A program made the translations under genes and the position numbers. Positions 10,845 to 23,092 of a stretch of DNA of 64,000 bases are shown one piece after another; the first letter of the stretch is position 1, and every line of letters begins with the position of its first letter. Origin of the DNA: Macrotis lagotis. Its lineage: Eukaryota > Chordata > Mammalia > Peramelemorphia > Peramelidae. The notes under the pieces are model-generated. The model had not been told where the DNA came from, did no database searches, and saw only the letters and a program-made list of their open reading frames with translations. The stretch is taken from the NCBI RefSeq assembly GCF_037893015.1, contig NC_133658.1, positions 145,133,982 through 145,197,981 on the forward strand, given 5' to 3'.

Positions 10845-11581
10845 TAACATAAGGTTTAAAGTCAAGAAATAGGCTTAAAAATAAACAAACAACTAAAAAC
10901 TAGCCTGACCATGAAAATATATTATGGTGACAGGAAAGATCAAGACACAAACTGAAAAGACAACAAGGTGAAAACAGCTACAAGCAAAGCCTGGAAGGAA
11001 AAATACAAATTTGACAAAAGCCCAAGAATTCCTGAAAGAGCCAAAGATATTAATGGTACAGAAAAAAATTAGTAAAATAAATGAGAATGATGCAAGAAAA
11101 TTACGAAAAGAGAATTAACTAGATAAGGGGAACTGAAGGAAACTACTCTAAAAATATAAGGTAAAAGAAGCACAAAAAATCACTGAAGGAAAAGAAGTCT
11201 TTACAAATCAGAACTGATCAAATAGTAAAAGTTCACTAAAGTTAGTAATTCCTTAAAAATTAGAATTGAGCAAAGAGAAACTAATGACTTCATGAGACAT
11301 TAAGAAGCAATAAAACAAGTCAAAATAATGATAAAAATGGACGAAAATAGGAAATATCTCATTGAGAAACACCTGACTTGGAACATAGATCAAGGAGAGA
11401 TGATTTCAGAATTATTATACCACCTGAAAGCCATGACCAAAGAAAGTACCTATACATATTTCAAGAAATTATAAAAGAAAACTGCCCTGATATTCTAGAA
11501 CCAAAGAATAAAATAGAAATTGGAAGGCATCTATCAATCACTTCCTGAAAAAGATAATAAAAAAAAACTCCCAGGAATATT

Positions 11582-11818
11582 GTGGGACAAATTCCAGAAC
11601 ATCCAGGTCAAGGAGAAAATATTGCCAACAGCCAGGAAGAAAAATTAAAATTTTATGGAGTCATAATCAAAATTACAACACTAAAAGGCTTCCATGTTAA
11701 AGGAGTAGAAGATTTGAAATATATTCCAGAAGTCAAAGGACTCATGATTAAAACTGAAAATAACCTACTCAGCAAAACTGAGTATAATTCTTCAGAAGAA
11801 AAATGGATATTCAATTAA
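11582..11818 (+). pseudogene. LINE-1 ORF1 C-terminal remnant
   Basis: A 78-codon open stretch (GQIPEHPGQGENI, then NNLLSKTEYNSSEEKWIFN) equivalent to the end of ORF1p. Flanking frames are broken. Confidence 0.65.
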
Positions 11819-11991
11819 ATAGAGAGTATTCAAACATTCCTGATGAAAAGACTTGGAGCCAAATAGAAAATTTGACATTCAAGAACAAGTCAAGAAAAAC
11901 ATGATAAAGTAAACATGAAAAAATAATAAGGGACTTATAAGGTTAAACAGGTTAAAAAATTCACATTCCTACATAGGAAAATATAACTCCT

Positions 11992-12044
11992 CCTGACTCT
12001 AAGGTCAGTGCTCTTTCCACTTTGTCACCTAGCTACCCCTATTA
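11992..12044 (-). mobile_element. Antisense SINE head fragment of an inverted SINE composite
   Basis: CCTGACTCTAAGGTCAGTGC to CACCTAGCTACCCC only. It is followed by the spacer TATTATCAGTATTGAAAGAC and a sense SINE. The same arrangement with the same spacer occurs at 35.2-35.5 kb. Confidence 0.8.
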
Positions 12045-12070
12045 TCAGTATTGAAAGACAATGGGGGGGG

Positions 12071-12214
12071 GGGGCAGCTAGGTGGTACAGTGGATAGAGC
12101 CCTGGCCCTGGAGTCAGGAGTACCTGAGTTCAAATCTGACCTCAGACACTTAATTACTTAGCTGTGTGACTTTGGGCAAGCCACTTAACCACATTGCCTT
12201 GCAAAAAATCTAAA
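12071..12214 (+). mobile_element. Short SINE, sense
   Basis: GGGGCAGCTAGGTGGTACAG to CCTTGCAAAAAATC, preceded by a G-run. Second half of the inverted composite. Confidence 0.92.
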
Positions 12215-12324
12215 AAAAAGAAATGCACGAAAGGACAACCTTTTAGAGTGGAGGGAAAATGAGGGGGGTAGGCAATACTTGAACTTCACTCTTATTGGAA
12301 GTTGTTTGAAGAGGGAAGAATATG

Positions 12325-12328
<4 letters not shown>

Positions 12329-12360
<32 letters not shown>
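12329..12360. repeat. CA microsatellite
   Basis: Uninterrupted ACACAC run within the LINE-1 inter-ORF region. Confidence 0.98.
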
Positions 12361-12364
<4 letters not shown>

Positions 12365-12751
12365 TGAGTATGGAAATCTCTTATCCAACAGGGAAGTAGG
12401 ATAAGGGACTAAGAAAAAGAGGGAAGATTAAGAGAGGCAGGTTCAGAAGCAAAACAAACTTATAGAGGGACAGAATAAAGAGAGAAGGATGAGCAGAAGA
12501 AATAGAATGCAGTTGTCATAACTGTGAATGTAAATGGAATGAACTCACACATGAAATAGAAATGAATGCATTAGAAACCAGAATTCAATAATATGTTGTT
12601 TATGAGAAATATACTTCAGATAGAAAGACAGGCATACAGACACATAGTTTAAAAATTAAAATAATTTTTACTATACTTCAGCTGAAGTAAAAAAAGCTGG
12701 GGTAGCAATCATGATCTTAGATAATACAAATACACACACATATACATATGA

Positions 12752-12810
12752 TTTATTTTTTTGTAGAGGGGAACAGGACTTGCCCAAGGTCACACAAATA
12801 ATAGGTGTAA
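12752..12810 (-). mobile_element. SINE fragment, antisense
   Basis: TAGAGGGGAACAGGACTTGC then CCAAGGTCACACAAATAATA. Truncated. Confidence 0.6.
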
Positions 12811-12883
12811 TAGACTTAATTATAAAAGATAATCAGGGACACTAGGGTTTTGCAAAGGGTACTATAGTCAATGAAGTAATATC

Positions 12884-12888
<5 letters not shown>

Positions 12889-12936
<48 letters not shown>
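12889..12936. repeat. TA microsatellite
   Basis: A TATATA run of over 40 bases inside LINE-1 ORF2. Confidence 0.98.
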
Positions 12937-12941
<5 letters not shown>

Positions 12942-13294
12942 GCATCAAATGGCAGAGCACCCAAATTCTTAAAGGAAAAGTTAAATGAGTTGCAGGGAAG
13001 AAATAGAAAATAAAACTATATTGGGGGAGATCTCAACTTTCACAAAACTAAATTAATCATAAAATAAATAAGAAATTAAGGAGAATATAATTTTTTAGAA
13101 GATATGATAGACTTCTAGTGAAAATATGAGAATAGAAAAATGTATTCCTTTTCTCAGCTGTGCATAGCACCTTCACAAAAATTGATTTTGTATAAGGGCA
13201 TTAAAAACCTCTCAAAAATGCAGAAAATGAGTATTATTAAATATACCATTTCTAGATCATAATACAATACAAATTACATTCAATGAAGGACTTT

Positions 13295-13444
13295 ATTTAT
13301 GTATTTATTTATTTTAGGCAAATGGGGTTATGTGGCTTCCCCAAGGCCATACAGCTAAGCAATTATTGTCTGAGGCCAGATTTGAACTCAGATACTCCTG
13401 ACTTTAGGGCCAGTGCTCTATCCACTGTGCCACCTAGCCACCCC
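13295..13444 (-). mobile_element. Short SINE, antisense, with target-site duplication
   Basis: GGCAAATGGGGTTATGTGGC to CACCTAGCCACCCC. Flanks TCAATGAAGGACTTT (13280-13294) and TCAATAAAGGACTTT (13445-13459), one mismatch. Confidence 0.93.
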
Positions 13445-14305
13445 TCAATAAAGGACTTTGGAAGCATAGATTAAAATTAATTGAAAATCAAAAAATCTAA
13501 TCCTAAAAAAATCAATGGAGAGATTAAGAAAATTTAAAGTAGGAAACCATTGAACTAATAAACTAAGAGCTAATTATTAGGAGAAAATCAATAAAACAGA
13601 CAACCATAAGTTAATTTGATTTAAAATAAAAAGAAAGAAGAAAATCAAATTAGCATCAAAAATGAAGAGGTGAAGCACCACCAATGATCATAAAATAAAA
13701 ACAATTTTTAAGAGTTATCCACCCAGTTATATGCCAATAAAATCTATGATCTTAGTAAATTGGATAAATATTTATAAGGATTATAAATTGCCCTGATTAA
13801 CAGAGGAGGAAATAAAATATTTACATTGCCTTATCTTAGAAAAAGAAATTGAACAAACCATCAATGAACTCCCAAGGAAAAAAAAAATCTCCAGAGTCAG
13901 ATGGATTTAAAAGTGAATTTTACCAAAAAAGAACAATTAATTCCAATACTATAGAAATGATTTAAAAAAAATAGGTAGTCTCTCTATGAAAGTTTGTTCT
14001 AATATGCTTATGATGCCTAAATAATAAAGAGCAAAAACAGAGACAGGAAACTGCAGACAAATTTCCCTAATAAATATTTGATATAAAATATTTAATTAAA
14101 ATGCCATCAAAGAAACTACTGCAATATATATAACAAAGATCATACATTTTAACCAAGTGAGCATCATACCAGAAATGCAGGGCTGATTGAATATTGGAAA
14201 AACTGCAAAAATAACTACATCAATAACAAAAAAAAGTCATATCTATAGATACAGAAAAAAAATTTGACAAAATATAACACTTATACCTGTTAAAAACACT
14301 AAAGC

Positions 14306-14434
14306 TGGGGCTGCTAGGTGGCGCAGTGGGTAGAGCACGGGCCCTGGAGTCAGGAGTACCTGAGTTCAAATCTGGCCTCAGACATTTAATAATTCCCTAA
14401 CCCCATTTGCCTTGTAAAAAAAAAAAACCTGAAA
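14306..14434 (+). mobile_element. Short SINE with internal deletion and target-site duplication
   Basis: GGGGCTGCTAGGTGGCGCAG head. The usual TAGCTGTGTGGCC segment is missing (AATAATTCCCTAACCCCATT). Flanked by AAAAACACTAAAGC (14292-14305 and 14435-14448). Confidence 0.92.
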
Positions 14435-15101
14435 AAAAACACTAAAGCATAGGAATAAATAGAACTTTAAAAAAAAATGATTAGTATCCATCTAAAACCA
14501 AGAGCAAGCATTATCTGTAGTGGAGATAAACTAGAAGCCTAACTAATGAGATCAGAGATGTAGCAAGGAAGTCTATTTTCATAATTATTATTCAATATTG
14601 TATTAGAAATGCTAGCTATAGCAATGAGAAGAAAAAGAAATTGAAGGAATAAGACTAGACAATGAGAAACAAACTAGTTGAAACAATGAATTTTAGCAAA
14701 GTTTCAGGATATAAAAATAAACCCTCATAAATCATCAAGATTTTTATATATTACCCACAAAGTCTAGCAGCAAGAGATAGAGAAATTCCATTTAAAATAA
14801 CTGCAGATGATATAAAATATTTAGGAGTCTTCCTGCCAACATACAACCAGGGACTGTAAGAACATTTTTACAAATCACTTTTTACACAAATAAAGACAGA
14901 TTTAAACAATTGCCAATATAATAGAAATTACAATTCCCCCAAAATTAATTCACTTATTCAGTCCTATATCAAACCACCAAAAATTGTTTTCTAGAGTTAG
15001 AAAAAATAATAACAAAATTCATCTGGCAGAAGAAAAGGTCAAGAATTTTAAAGGAACAGATTAAAAAAATGTGGACATTGGCTTAGCAGTTCATCAAGAC
15101 A

Positions 15102-15346
15102 AATTGATTGTTCAGTTGTGTCCAACTCTGTGTGATCCTATTTGTCTGTTTTTTGGCAAAAACACTGAAATGGTTTGCCATTTCCTTCTCCAATTTATTT
15201 TACAGATGAGGAAATTGAGACAAACATGGTTAAGTGATTTATAAAGGGTCAAACAGCTAATAAGTATCTAAGACCAGATTTGAACTCAGAAAGATGAGTC
15301 TTTGACTCCAGGCCTAGTTCTCTATCCACTGCACCACCTAGTTGTA
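15102..15346 (-). mobile_element. Long-type SINE, antisense
   Basis: CCAACTCTGTGTGATCCTAT, GGTTTGCCATTTCCTTCTCC, GATTTGAACTCAG and a CACTGCACCACCTAGTTGT head. Confidence 0.9.
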
Positions 15347-15957
15347 CTGATCTGGTGATACTGGCTAAGAAATAGAATGGTGGATCAATGGAGTAGATTA
15401 GGTACACAATACATAGTTAGAGACCCTAATAATTTAGTATTTGATGAAATTAAAAATCTAAGCTTTTGGGGCAAGAGCCCACTATTTGATAAACAGCTGG
15501 GCAAACTGGAAAGCAGTTTGGAAGAAACTAGAGAGGGGGAACCAATACCTCATTAGATATATGTATATGTATATATGTATGTGCATATGCATATATATAT
15601 AAATGGTAAGATCAAAATGAGTACATGATTTAGGTAGAAAGATTAATATCATAAGCAAATTTAGAGGAACATGGAAAATTTACCTATAATATATGAATAA
15701 GGGAAGAATATGACAAAATGAGTTAAGAAGTTTCACAGGTATAAAATGAATAACTTTATTTACATGAAATTAAAATATTTTTGCACAAACAAAAGCAATA
15801 TAACTAAAATGAGAAAGTAGAAAACTGAGGGGAAATTAATAGAAATTTTCTCTGACAAAAGTCTCATTTTTCAAATATATAGGGAACTGAACCCAATTTA
15901 TAAAATTATGTCAGTCTCCAACTGATAAATGGTCAGAAAATATGAACATACGGTTTT

Positions 15958-16252
15958 TTATTAAATATTTTATTTATTTTGAGTTTTACAACTTCCCCCA
16001 TCTTACTTCCCTCCGCCCTACAGAAAGCAATTTGTCAGTCTTTACTTTCTTCCCATGTTGTATATTGATCCAAATTGAGTGTGATGAGAAAGAAATCATA
16101 TCCTTAAGAAACAAAAAGTATAAGAGATAACAAGATCAGACAATAAGATATCTGTTTTTTTTTTTTCTAAAGGGAATAGTCCTTGAACTTTGTTCAATCT
16201 CCACCATTCTTTATCTGGATACAGATGGTATTCTCCATTGCAGACAGCTCAA
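15958..16252 (-). mobile_element. LINE-1 3'-end fragment inserted with target duplication
   Basis: ATTTTGAGTTTTACAACTTC to CCATTGCAGACAGCTC, a minus-strand 5'-truncated L1 tail. Flanks GAACATACGGTTTT (15944-15957) and GAACATGCGGTTTT (16253-16266). Confidence 0.88.
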
Positions 16253-17036
16253 GAACATGCGGTTTTAAGAAGGAGAAATTGAAGCTATCAATAGTTATAT
16301 GAGAAAATGTTCTAAATCTCTAATAGAGAAATGCAAATTAAAACTCTGAATTGCCACTTCACAGCTATCATGTTGGATAACATGTCAGTAAAGGAAAATG
16401 ATATATACTGGAGGGGATGCCAAAAAGCAGGGCAACTAGTGCATTGCTGATAGAGTTGTGAACCGGACCAACCATTCTGGAAAAATGATTTAGAACTATG
16501 CCCAAAGATCACTATGGAAGGTCTATATCCCAAAGGAATCAAAGAGAAAGGATAGGCATCTTTTTTTTTTGATAACAGCTCTGTTTGTGGTGGCAAAGAG
16601 TTGAAAATTGAAGGGATGACTATCAATTGGGGAATGGTTGAACAAACTGTGGCATATAATTGTGATAAATATTATTATGCTGTAAGAAATGATGAGAAGG
16701 ATAGTTTCAGAAAAACTTGGGAAGACCTTTATAAATTGATGTAAAGTGAGCAGAACTAGGAGAACGTTGTACACTGTAAGAGAAATATTGTAAGGATGAT
16801 CAACTAAGAAAGACTTAGCTCCTCTGCTCAAATCAATGATCAAATGACTCATGCTGAAAAATACTATTCACCTCCAGAGAGAAGAACTGATGAACTCTGG
16901 GTATAATAGAATTATGTTTTGCATGATTTCACATTTATAATGGTATCATATTGTCTTCTCAATGGGTGAAGGGGCTTAAGGAGGGAGAAATTTAGAACTC
17001 AAAATAAGAAAAAATGAATGTAAAAAAAATAATAAA

Positions 17037-17700
17037 ATTCTTGTGGAGTAACAGAACTCTCAGATCTATGTATAAGGGAAAAGTTTATGACCAAACAAGA
17101 GTTAGTTAGGTTTACAAGGATGTAAAATAGACAATTTAAAGTTGTGCGTAAAATTTAAAAATTTGCACAAATAGAACCAATTTAGCTAAAATTTAATGAA
17201 AAGGAAATTGAAGAAAAAATCCTTACAGATATATTTGTAAGAATAAGAGTCATTCTCAATTGATATATAGTTAAAAGCCCATGCATAGACAGTTTTCAGA
17301 GGAAGAAATTCAAGCTATCAATATCATATTAAAAATACTTTAAAGTATCAATAATCAAAAAATGCAAATTAAAATAATTCTTTTTTTTTTTAGGATTTTT
17401 TGCAAGGCAAATGGGGTTAAGTGGCTTGCCCAAGGCCACACAGCTAGGTAATTATTAAGTGTCTGAGGCCGGATTTGAACTCAGGTACTCCTGACTCCAG
17501 GGCCGGTGCTCTATCCATTGTGCCACCTAGCTGCCCCAAATTAAAATAATTCTGAGGCATCACAGTGTACCCATCAGATTAGCTAAATTAAGAAAAAAGG
17601 AAGATTATAATTACTGTAGAAAAACAGTCATATTTTGAAAAGCAATTTGAAACTATGCCTAGCTTTTGTTCTTATTTATTGTATTTAAATAAGCTTTTTA
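17037..17700 (+). mobile_element. LINE-1 ORF2 C-terminal fragment
   Basis: Plus-strand late ORF2 debris (TTATGACCAAACAAGAGTTA; AAGCCCATGCATAGACAGTT) interrupted by the SINE at 17382-17537. Confidence 0.7.
17382..17537 (-). mobile_element. Short SINE, antisense, with target-site duplication
   Basis: Well preserved. Flanked by the 16-bp repeat AAATTAAAATAATTCT (17366-17381 and 17538-17553). Confidence 0.95.
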
Positions 17701-17771
17701 TAATTTTCATTATCAGATTATCTGAATATTTTACTGTAAAAATCTTTTCCTAGTTAATTTCATAATAATTT

Positions 17772-17923
17772 AATTTTTTTTTAATTTAAGGCAATGGGGT
17801 TAAGAGTGACTTGCCTAAGGTCACCCAGCTAGGCAATTATTAAGTGTCTAAAGTCCAATTTGAACTCAGATCCTCCTGACTCCAGGGCTGGTGCTTTATC
17901 CACTGCGTCACCTAGTTGCCCCC
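17772..17923 (-). mobile_element. Short SINE, antisense
   Basis: GGCAATGGGGTTAAGAGTGA to CACCTAGTTGCCCCC. Confidence 0.9.
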
Positions 17924-18193
17924 TTCCCTTCTAATTTTAATGGCATTCATTTTATTACTCCAAATTTTTAATTTTATATAATCAAAATTGCCCATTTTAT
18001 TTTCTGTGATGCTCTCTATCCATTATTTGATCATTCTTTCCCTATCCATATTTGTGAAAAACATTTTAATTGATAAATGATCAAAGACTTTGAATAGGAA
18101 ATTTTCAAAGGAAAGTTTTCAAAGGAAAAAAATCCAAGTTCTCAGTAACCAAGTAAAAATTTACTCAAATTCAACAGATTGGCCACATGTATC

Positions 18194-18330
18194 CACCACT
18201 AGGTGGTACAATGAATAGAATAATAGCCCTAGAATCAAGAAGATCTGAATTCAAATTTGTCTTCAGACTCAGACTATGACCCTGGGTACCTCAACCACTA
18301 TGTACTTCAGTTTTCTCACTCACAAAAAGG
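18194..18330 (+). mobile_element. Diverged SINE/MIR-like copy
   Basis: CACTAGGTGGTACAATGAAT, GAATTCAAATTTGTCTTCAG and a loosely matching tail. Confidence 0.6.
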
Positions 18331-18438
18331 GAAATATCATCTACCTCACTAGATTGTTGTACAAATGAAATATTTGTAAAACTCTTAAGAACACTTGGCT
18401 CAACAGACAAGTCTTCATCAAGATGCATGCAGTAAGAG

Positions 18439-18608
18439 GGGCAGCTAGGTGGCACAGTGGATAAAGCACCGGCCCTGGAGTCAGGAGTACCTGGGTTCAA
18501 ATCCGGTCTCAGACACTTAATAATTACCTAGCTGTGTGGCCTTGGGCAAGCCACTTAACCCCATTGCCTTGCAAAAAACCTAAAAATCCTGAACAAACAA
18601 AAAACAAA
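18439..18608 (+). mobile_element. Short SINE with target-site duplication
   Basis: Near-consensus copy with an A-rich tail. Flanked by the 18-bp repeat AGATGCATGCAGTAAGAG (18421-18438 and 18609-18626). Confidence 0.96.
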
Positions 18609-18639
18609 AGATGCATGCAGTAAGAGAATAGGAAATGTG

Positions 18640-19900
18640 TTCTCAATTGGGAAAGAAAGGAGGGGAGGGGGGTGGGGCCACATTCCTTTCATTAAATATT
18701 TATGAAAGCAGGCTCATCGAGCATCTATGTGGATCGTCAACACACAGATAGCATGCCATATTACTATATGAACTAGGCCATTGTTGACCAGTTCCTCCAT
18801 TTCTATTTATTTTCTATGCACTTATATATGTATGTTTCCTTTACTAGAATATAGGCTACTTGAGAGTAGGGATTTTTTTTATGATTAATTTATTAATTTT
18901 CTTGCTCTTCTCCTGCTATAGAATAACAGAAGAACAATAGCTGAAGTTGAATGTCTTCCAATGTTTATTATTTGTATAACTTTGGTCTAGTTCCTAATCT
19001 TGGGTTTTCAGTCCCCCCAGAAATCTAAAATGAACATGATCCAAATTTGTGCTCCTAGCCTGGGAACTCACTAGATGTCACTGTTGTTGTTTCATAGTGT
19101 AGGGTTGATTTAGTCCATACTTCCCACCTCCCCCACGAAACACACACCCACTTTTTGGCAGGACCACCCCTCATCCATCCTACACAGATGGGAACTTCTA
19201 ATGTTTAAAGCCTTCCGGAGAGAGGAGGAGATTCCACAGCTTCCCTTGGTAACCTATTCTAATGTTTAACAGAGCTAGCACTCAGGAAATTCCTCCTCAT
19301 ATCTGGCCTAAATCCCTTTTGATTCCCTTTGAGTGAGTTTCATTTTGTTCTGTCCTTGGTGAAGATGTCAAACAGCTGATCCTCATCCCTTGTAGGAGAG
19401 TCTTATTAAATGATCCCTCTGCTCCCCAAACTTTTTGAGGGTAATATTAGCCTTTCTTCTCTGCCTTCTTTTCTAAAAAGATTTTTTAAATCATGTATTG
19501 GTAATTTTCCCAATCACCGTAAATTCAGATTTTGGGGTTAACTCTTTTTTGGTTGTGGGGAACTAGAATATTGCTCAGAAATGGAACAATGATGAGAAGA
19601 AATACAACTAGACTAGGAATCAGGAAACCCGGATCCTGAAACTAGACCCTGACCATAAGTCATTTAGTCTCTGCCCTCATTTTACCTGCCCTGTATGTAG
19701 AAATTTGATTAGAGAAACTACTAGAAGATGAGTCTTTGGTTGGGACTTTCTCTTTGGAAGGTGCGGCCATACCCATGAGCATGCCCATTAAGGGTGAGTG
19801 ACTGAGTCTCAGTGATGTGGGATGCTTTGATTAGCTCAGGATGTTGTGGATTATAATTACTCTTATGTAATATGTTAACAGAACAGTAATTCTTTTTTCT
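18640..19900. other. Intergenic stretch with CR1/L3-like relic
   Basis: Mostly unassigned. About 19140-19420 resembles the 3' part of CR1/L3 elements (GGAGATTCCACAGCTTCCCT; AGGAAATTCCTCCTCATATC). About 19600-19700 looks MIR-like. No coding frame stands out. Confidence 0.55.
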
Positions 19901-19904
19901 TATA

Positions 19905-20845
19905 GATATTTAATTTTATTTTTCCAATTTCATGTTATGGAAGTTTTTCAACATTCATATTTATAAGTTACACAATTTTCTTTCACCATCCCTTCCCACC
20001 TCCCTCCCCATCAACCACTAACAGTCTAGTGAACACTGTTCATATACATTTGTGTTTAACATGTTTACATATTAGTCATTTTCTGTAAGGAATTAGGATT
20101 AAGGGAAAAGAAAACCATGGGGTAGGAAGGAAAAACATAACAGAAATTTTTAAAAAGTGAACAGTGTTCATTCAGATTCTGTAATTTGGTTTTTTTGTTT
20201 TGTTTTTTCCTTTGGGTGTAAATAGCATTTAATATAACAGGTCTCCCAGGGCTGTTCCAGCCCTCTGTACTGCTGAGAGGAGCTGCATCCATCAAAGCTG
20301 ACCAACTTCACAATGTTGTTGTTAATGTGTACAATATTCTCTTGGTTCTGCTCCTTTTCTCAGCATCAATTCCTGAAATTCTTTCCTACTTTAGAATCGA
20401 GCCATTCATGATTTCTTATAGCACAAAAATATTGCATAACAATCATATACCATAACTTGTTCAATCATTTCCCAATTGATGGACATCCCTCAATTTCCAA
20501 TTCTTTGCCACTACAAAAAGAGCTTCTATGAATATTTTGGAAAATGTGGGACTTTTTTCCATTTTTATGATTTCTTCTGTATATAGGCCTAGAATTGGAA
20601 TTTCTGGGTCAAAGGGTATGATTAGTTATATTGCTTTTTGAACATAGCTCTATATTGCTCTCTAGAATGGTTGTATTAGTTTACAATTCCACCAACAGTG
20701 CGTTAATGTGATTGTTTTCCCTTTTTTTGTCTTCTTAGACAATCTGATAGGTGATAGGTAGTACTTCATAGTTTTTTTAATTTGTATTATTGATGTGGAG
20801 CATTTTTTCATATGATTATATGTAGTTTTAATTTCTTTGTTTGAA
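19905..20845 (-). mobile_element. LINE-1 3' end
   Basis: The minus-strand tail of L1 seen as TTCAACATTCATATTTATAA, CCAATTGATGGACATCCCTC and TCCACCAACAGTGCG. 5'-truncated. Confidence 0.85.
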
Positions 20846-22084
20846 AACTGCCAGAACAATGATTCCTAATATTATTGACATCTTTGCTAGTTTATTGAGA
20901 GGCCTAAAGATTCTGGTAGAAGAATGTTTTAAAATATGTAGAATTACAAGCAAAATAAATTATATCAAAATGTTTAATTTTTTCCCATCTAAGTTCACAG
21001 TCCCAGTGAAGGGGTCTGTGAGACCCTATATTAAGGACCTCTGCTTTAGAAGGTCACTAAAATATTTGTGGCAGTCTTTTTTTTGGAGCAGTTCAGAGAA
21101 AACCTGAGTCCAGTGATCTAAGAGTAGACTTTGATCATGGTCAACAAGGTTGACTATATGCTGGCATAGTATTTTTAGGACTGACAGATCTTAACAGACA
21201 GTGACAGAGATCACAGCCTTTTAGCCCAAGAGATGGCAGCAGACAGTTCAGTGGTGTAGAATGGTGTAATCCTTAGACTATAGAATTTATACCTACAGCT
21301 CCACAGCAGTTGCCTAGCTCCCTCTTCTCTAATCCTCCCCTGTTGCAGCTATACACAACTGCCTAAGGCCCTGGATCAACTCCAGCCTGAAGCTGAACCC
21401 CTTTGGACAAAGTGAACTTAATTGAATTTATTCCTCGATTAACATACTTCAATGCCATTATATCCTTACTATATCAGTAATTCTGAATCCCTGGACACCA
21501 TCCAAAGTCTCCTCTCCATCCCCCTCAACCCAGTCCTACCAATATTCCTCTCTAAATTTTGGGCTCTTTGGAATGCTAGTTTCCATAGGTAACAAACTAC
21601 CTTTCATCTTAAGCCTTTTCCCTCCACTTTCTTGAACTAAGACTAGACTCCCTCCTGATGATCCTTATTTCTTTGGCCACCCTTTCTAGCACTGGTTTTC
21701 ATTCATACCTTCACTCACTGGTCAAGGTTGGAATATTCCTTGTTCCTTTCCACTATCACTTCCTAACATCATCATTCTGCAAACTCTTTTTTGAGATTCT
21801 TTCTATCCTTCTTTATCACTCAATCAAGATTTCAATGGCTGTTTATCTATTAACCTTCAGAATTCATTCCTTCTTTCCTCCCTTCTTCCCTCCCTCTTTC
21901 CTTTCTTAATGTTTGGCTTGCAAAGCCACAAGTACAAGTGATCTCATTTCATTTCATCTTCTCCAACACATCGCCCACTCTATATCATCCCTACTCTCTC
22001 ACTCATGTTCAATCTTTCTGTCGAATATCTGCTTCCCTCATCCTCAAAAAAACCATCATTTAATTTATCACCACCTTTGTTATT
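20846..22084. other. Intergenic stretch, old LINE-like relics
   Basis: No gene recognised. 21113-21200 recurs in diverged form at 24055-24200. 21500-22080 has the pyrimidine-rich look of an old antisense LINE (possibly L2) ORF, which I could not align confidently. Confidence 0.5.
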
Positions 22085-22325
22085 TGTTCTGTCACTTTGT
22101 TGTTTCTGACTTTTTGTAATCCCATTCGGGGTTTTCCTGGCAAAGATACCAGAGTGGTTTGCTACTTTATAGATTGTAGTTTTCTATTTATAGATGAGAA
22201 AACTCAAGTAAACAAGGTTAAATAAATTGCCCAGGGTCACACAGCAGATCTGAATTAAGGAAGATGATTCTTTCTGATTCCAAGCCTAGAATTGACTCCG
22301 ATCACCACCTAACTGTCCAACAGAA
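22085..22325 (-). mobile_element. Long-type SINE, antisense
   Basis: TGTTGTTTCTGACTTTTTGT, CCATTCGGGGTTTTCCTGGC, then GGGTCACACAGCAGATCTG. Confidence 0.85.
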
Positions 22326-22659
22326 AATTCTATAACTTTGCAATTCTACCAGTAATTAATAAGTTTTTTCTCATAAGCTCTGAATTTCCATGCTCTTGTG
22401 CTTTTTTTCCGGCATACCTCAAAGTTGTTTTAATTTACAATTCTGATTATTAGCTAGGTTGAACAGTTTTTCAAGTGATTATTAGCAATCTATTTTTCCT
22501 CTTGAAAAGTGTGTTTTTTTGACTATTCATTGTTAATTGGGAATTTATACTTTTGAAGTTCCTCTGTTTTCTAAGTCTAACATATGTGTACTCCACATTC
22601 TAGCCCAGCAATCCACAAATTTTTGGTCTCAGGGCTTCTTTAAATTCTTAAAAAAAACC

Positions 22660-22806
22660 TTTTTTTTAAATTTAAGGCAGTGGGGTTAAGTGACTTGCTC
22701 AAGGCCACATAGCTAGGCAATTATTAAGTGTCTGAGACTGGATTTAAACTCAGGTCCTCCTGATTCCAGGGTGGGTGCTCTATCCATTGCATCACCTAGC
22801 TACCCC
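22660..22806 (-). mobile_element. Short SINE, antisense
   Basis: GGCAGTGGGGTTAAGTGACT to CATCACCTAGCTACCCCC. Confidence 0.92.
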
Positions 22807-22857
22807 CCTTCTTTACAGTCTTAAAAAATGATTGAGGACTTCTTTTATCTGAGTTAT

Positions 22858-23092
22858 TCTGTGGTTGGTCAGTCACATCCAACTCTTTGTCATCCCATTT
22901 GGGGTTTTCTTAGCAAAGTATACTGAGAAATTTTCCATTTCCTTCTCCAGCTCACTTTACAGATGAGAAAACTGAGGCAAATAGGGTTAAGTGACTTGTC
23001 TGGGGATATATAGCTAATATGTATCTGAGGTCAGATTTGAACTTAGTTCCTCCTGATTCCAGGGCAAGTAGTTTATGCACTGCACCACATAT
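22858..23092 (-). mobile_element. Long-type SINE, antisense
   Basis: CACATCCAACTCTTTGTCAT, TTTCCATTTCCTTCTCCAGC, GATTTGAACTTAG. Confidence 0.88.

Larger units (their letters stand above)
9997..17036 (+). mobile_element. Degenerate near-full-length LINE-1
   Basis: Plus-strand LINE-1 with a recognisable layout: a 5' UTR opening near CAGAACCAAGATTG; an ORF1 remnant about 11100-11880 (IPPESHDQ-like, then NIVGQIPEHPGQGENI); endonuclease about 12500-13130 (VKKAGVAIMILD-like); RT and C-terminal parts from 13690; and the 3' end at 16440-17036 (CATTCTGGAAAAATGATTTA; CAATTGGGGAATGG). Interrupted by at least seven SINEs and one minus-strand LINE-1 3' end. Many stops and frameshifts. Confidence 0.8.
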
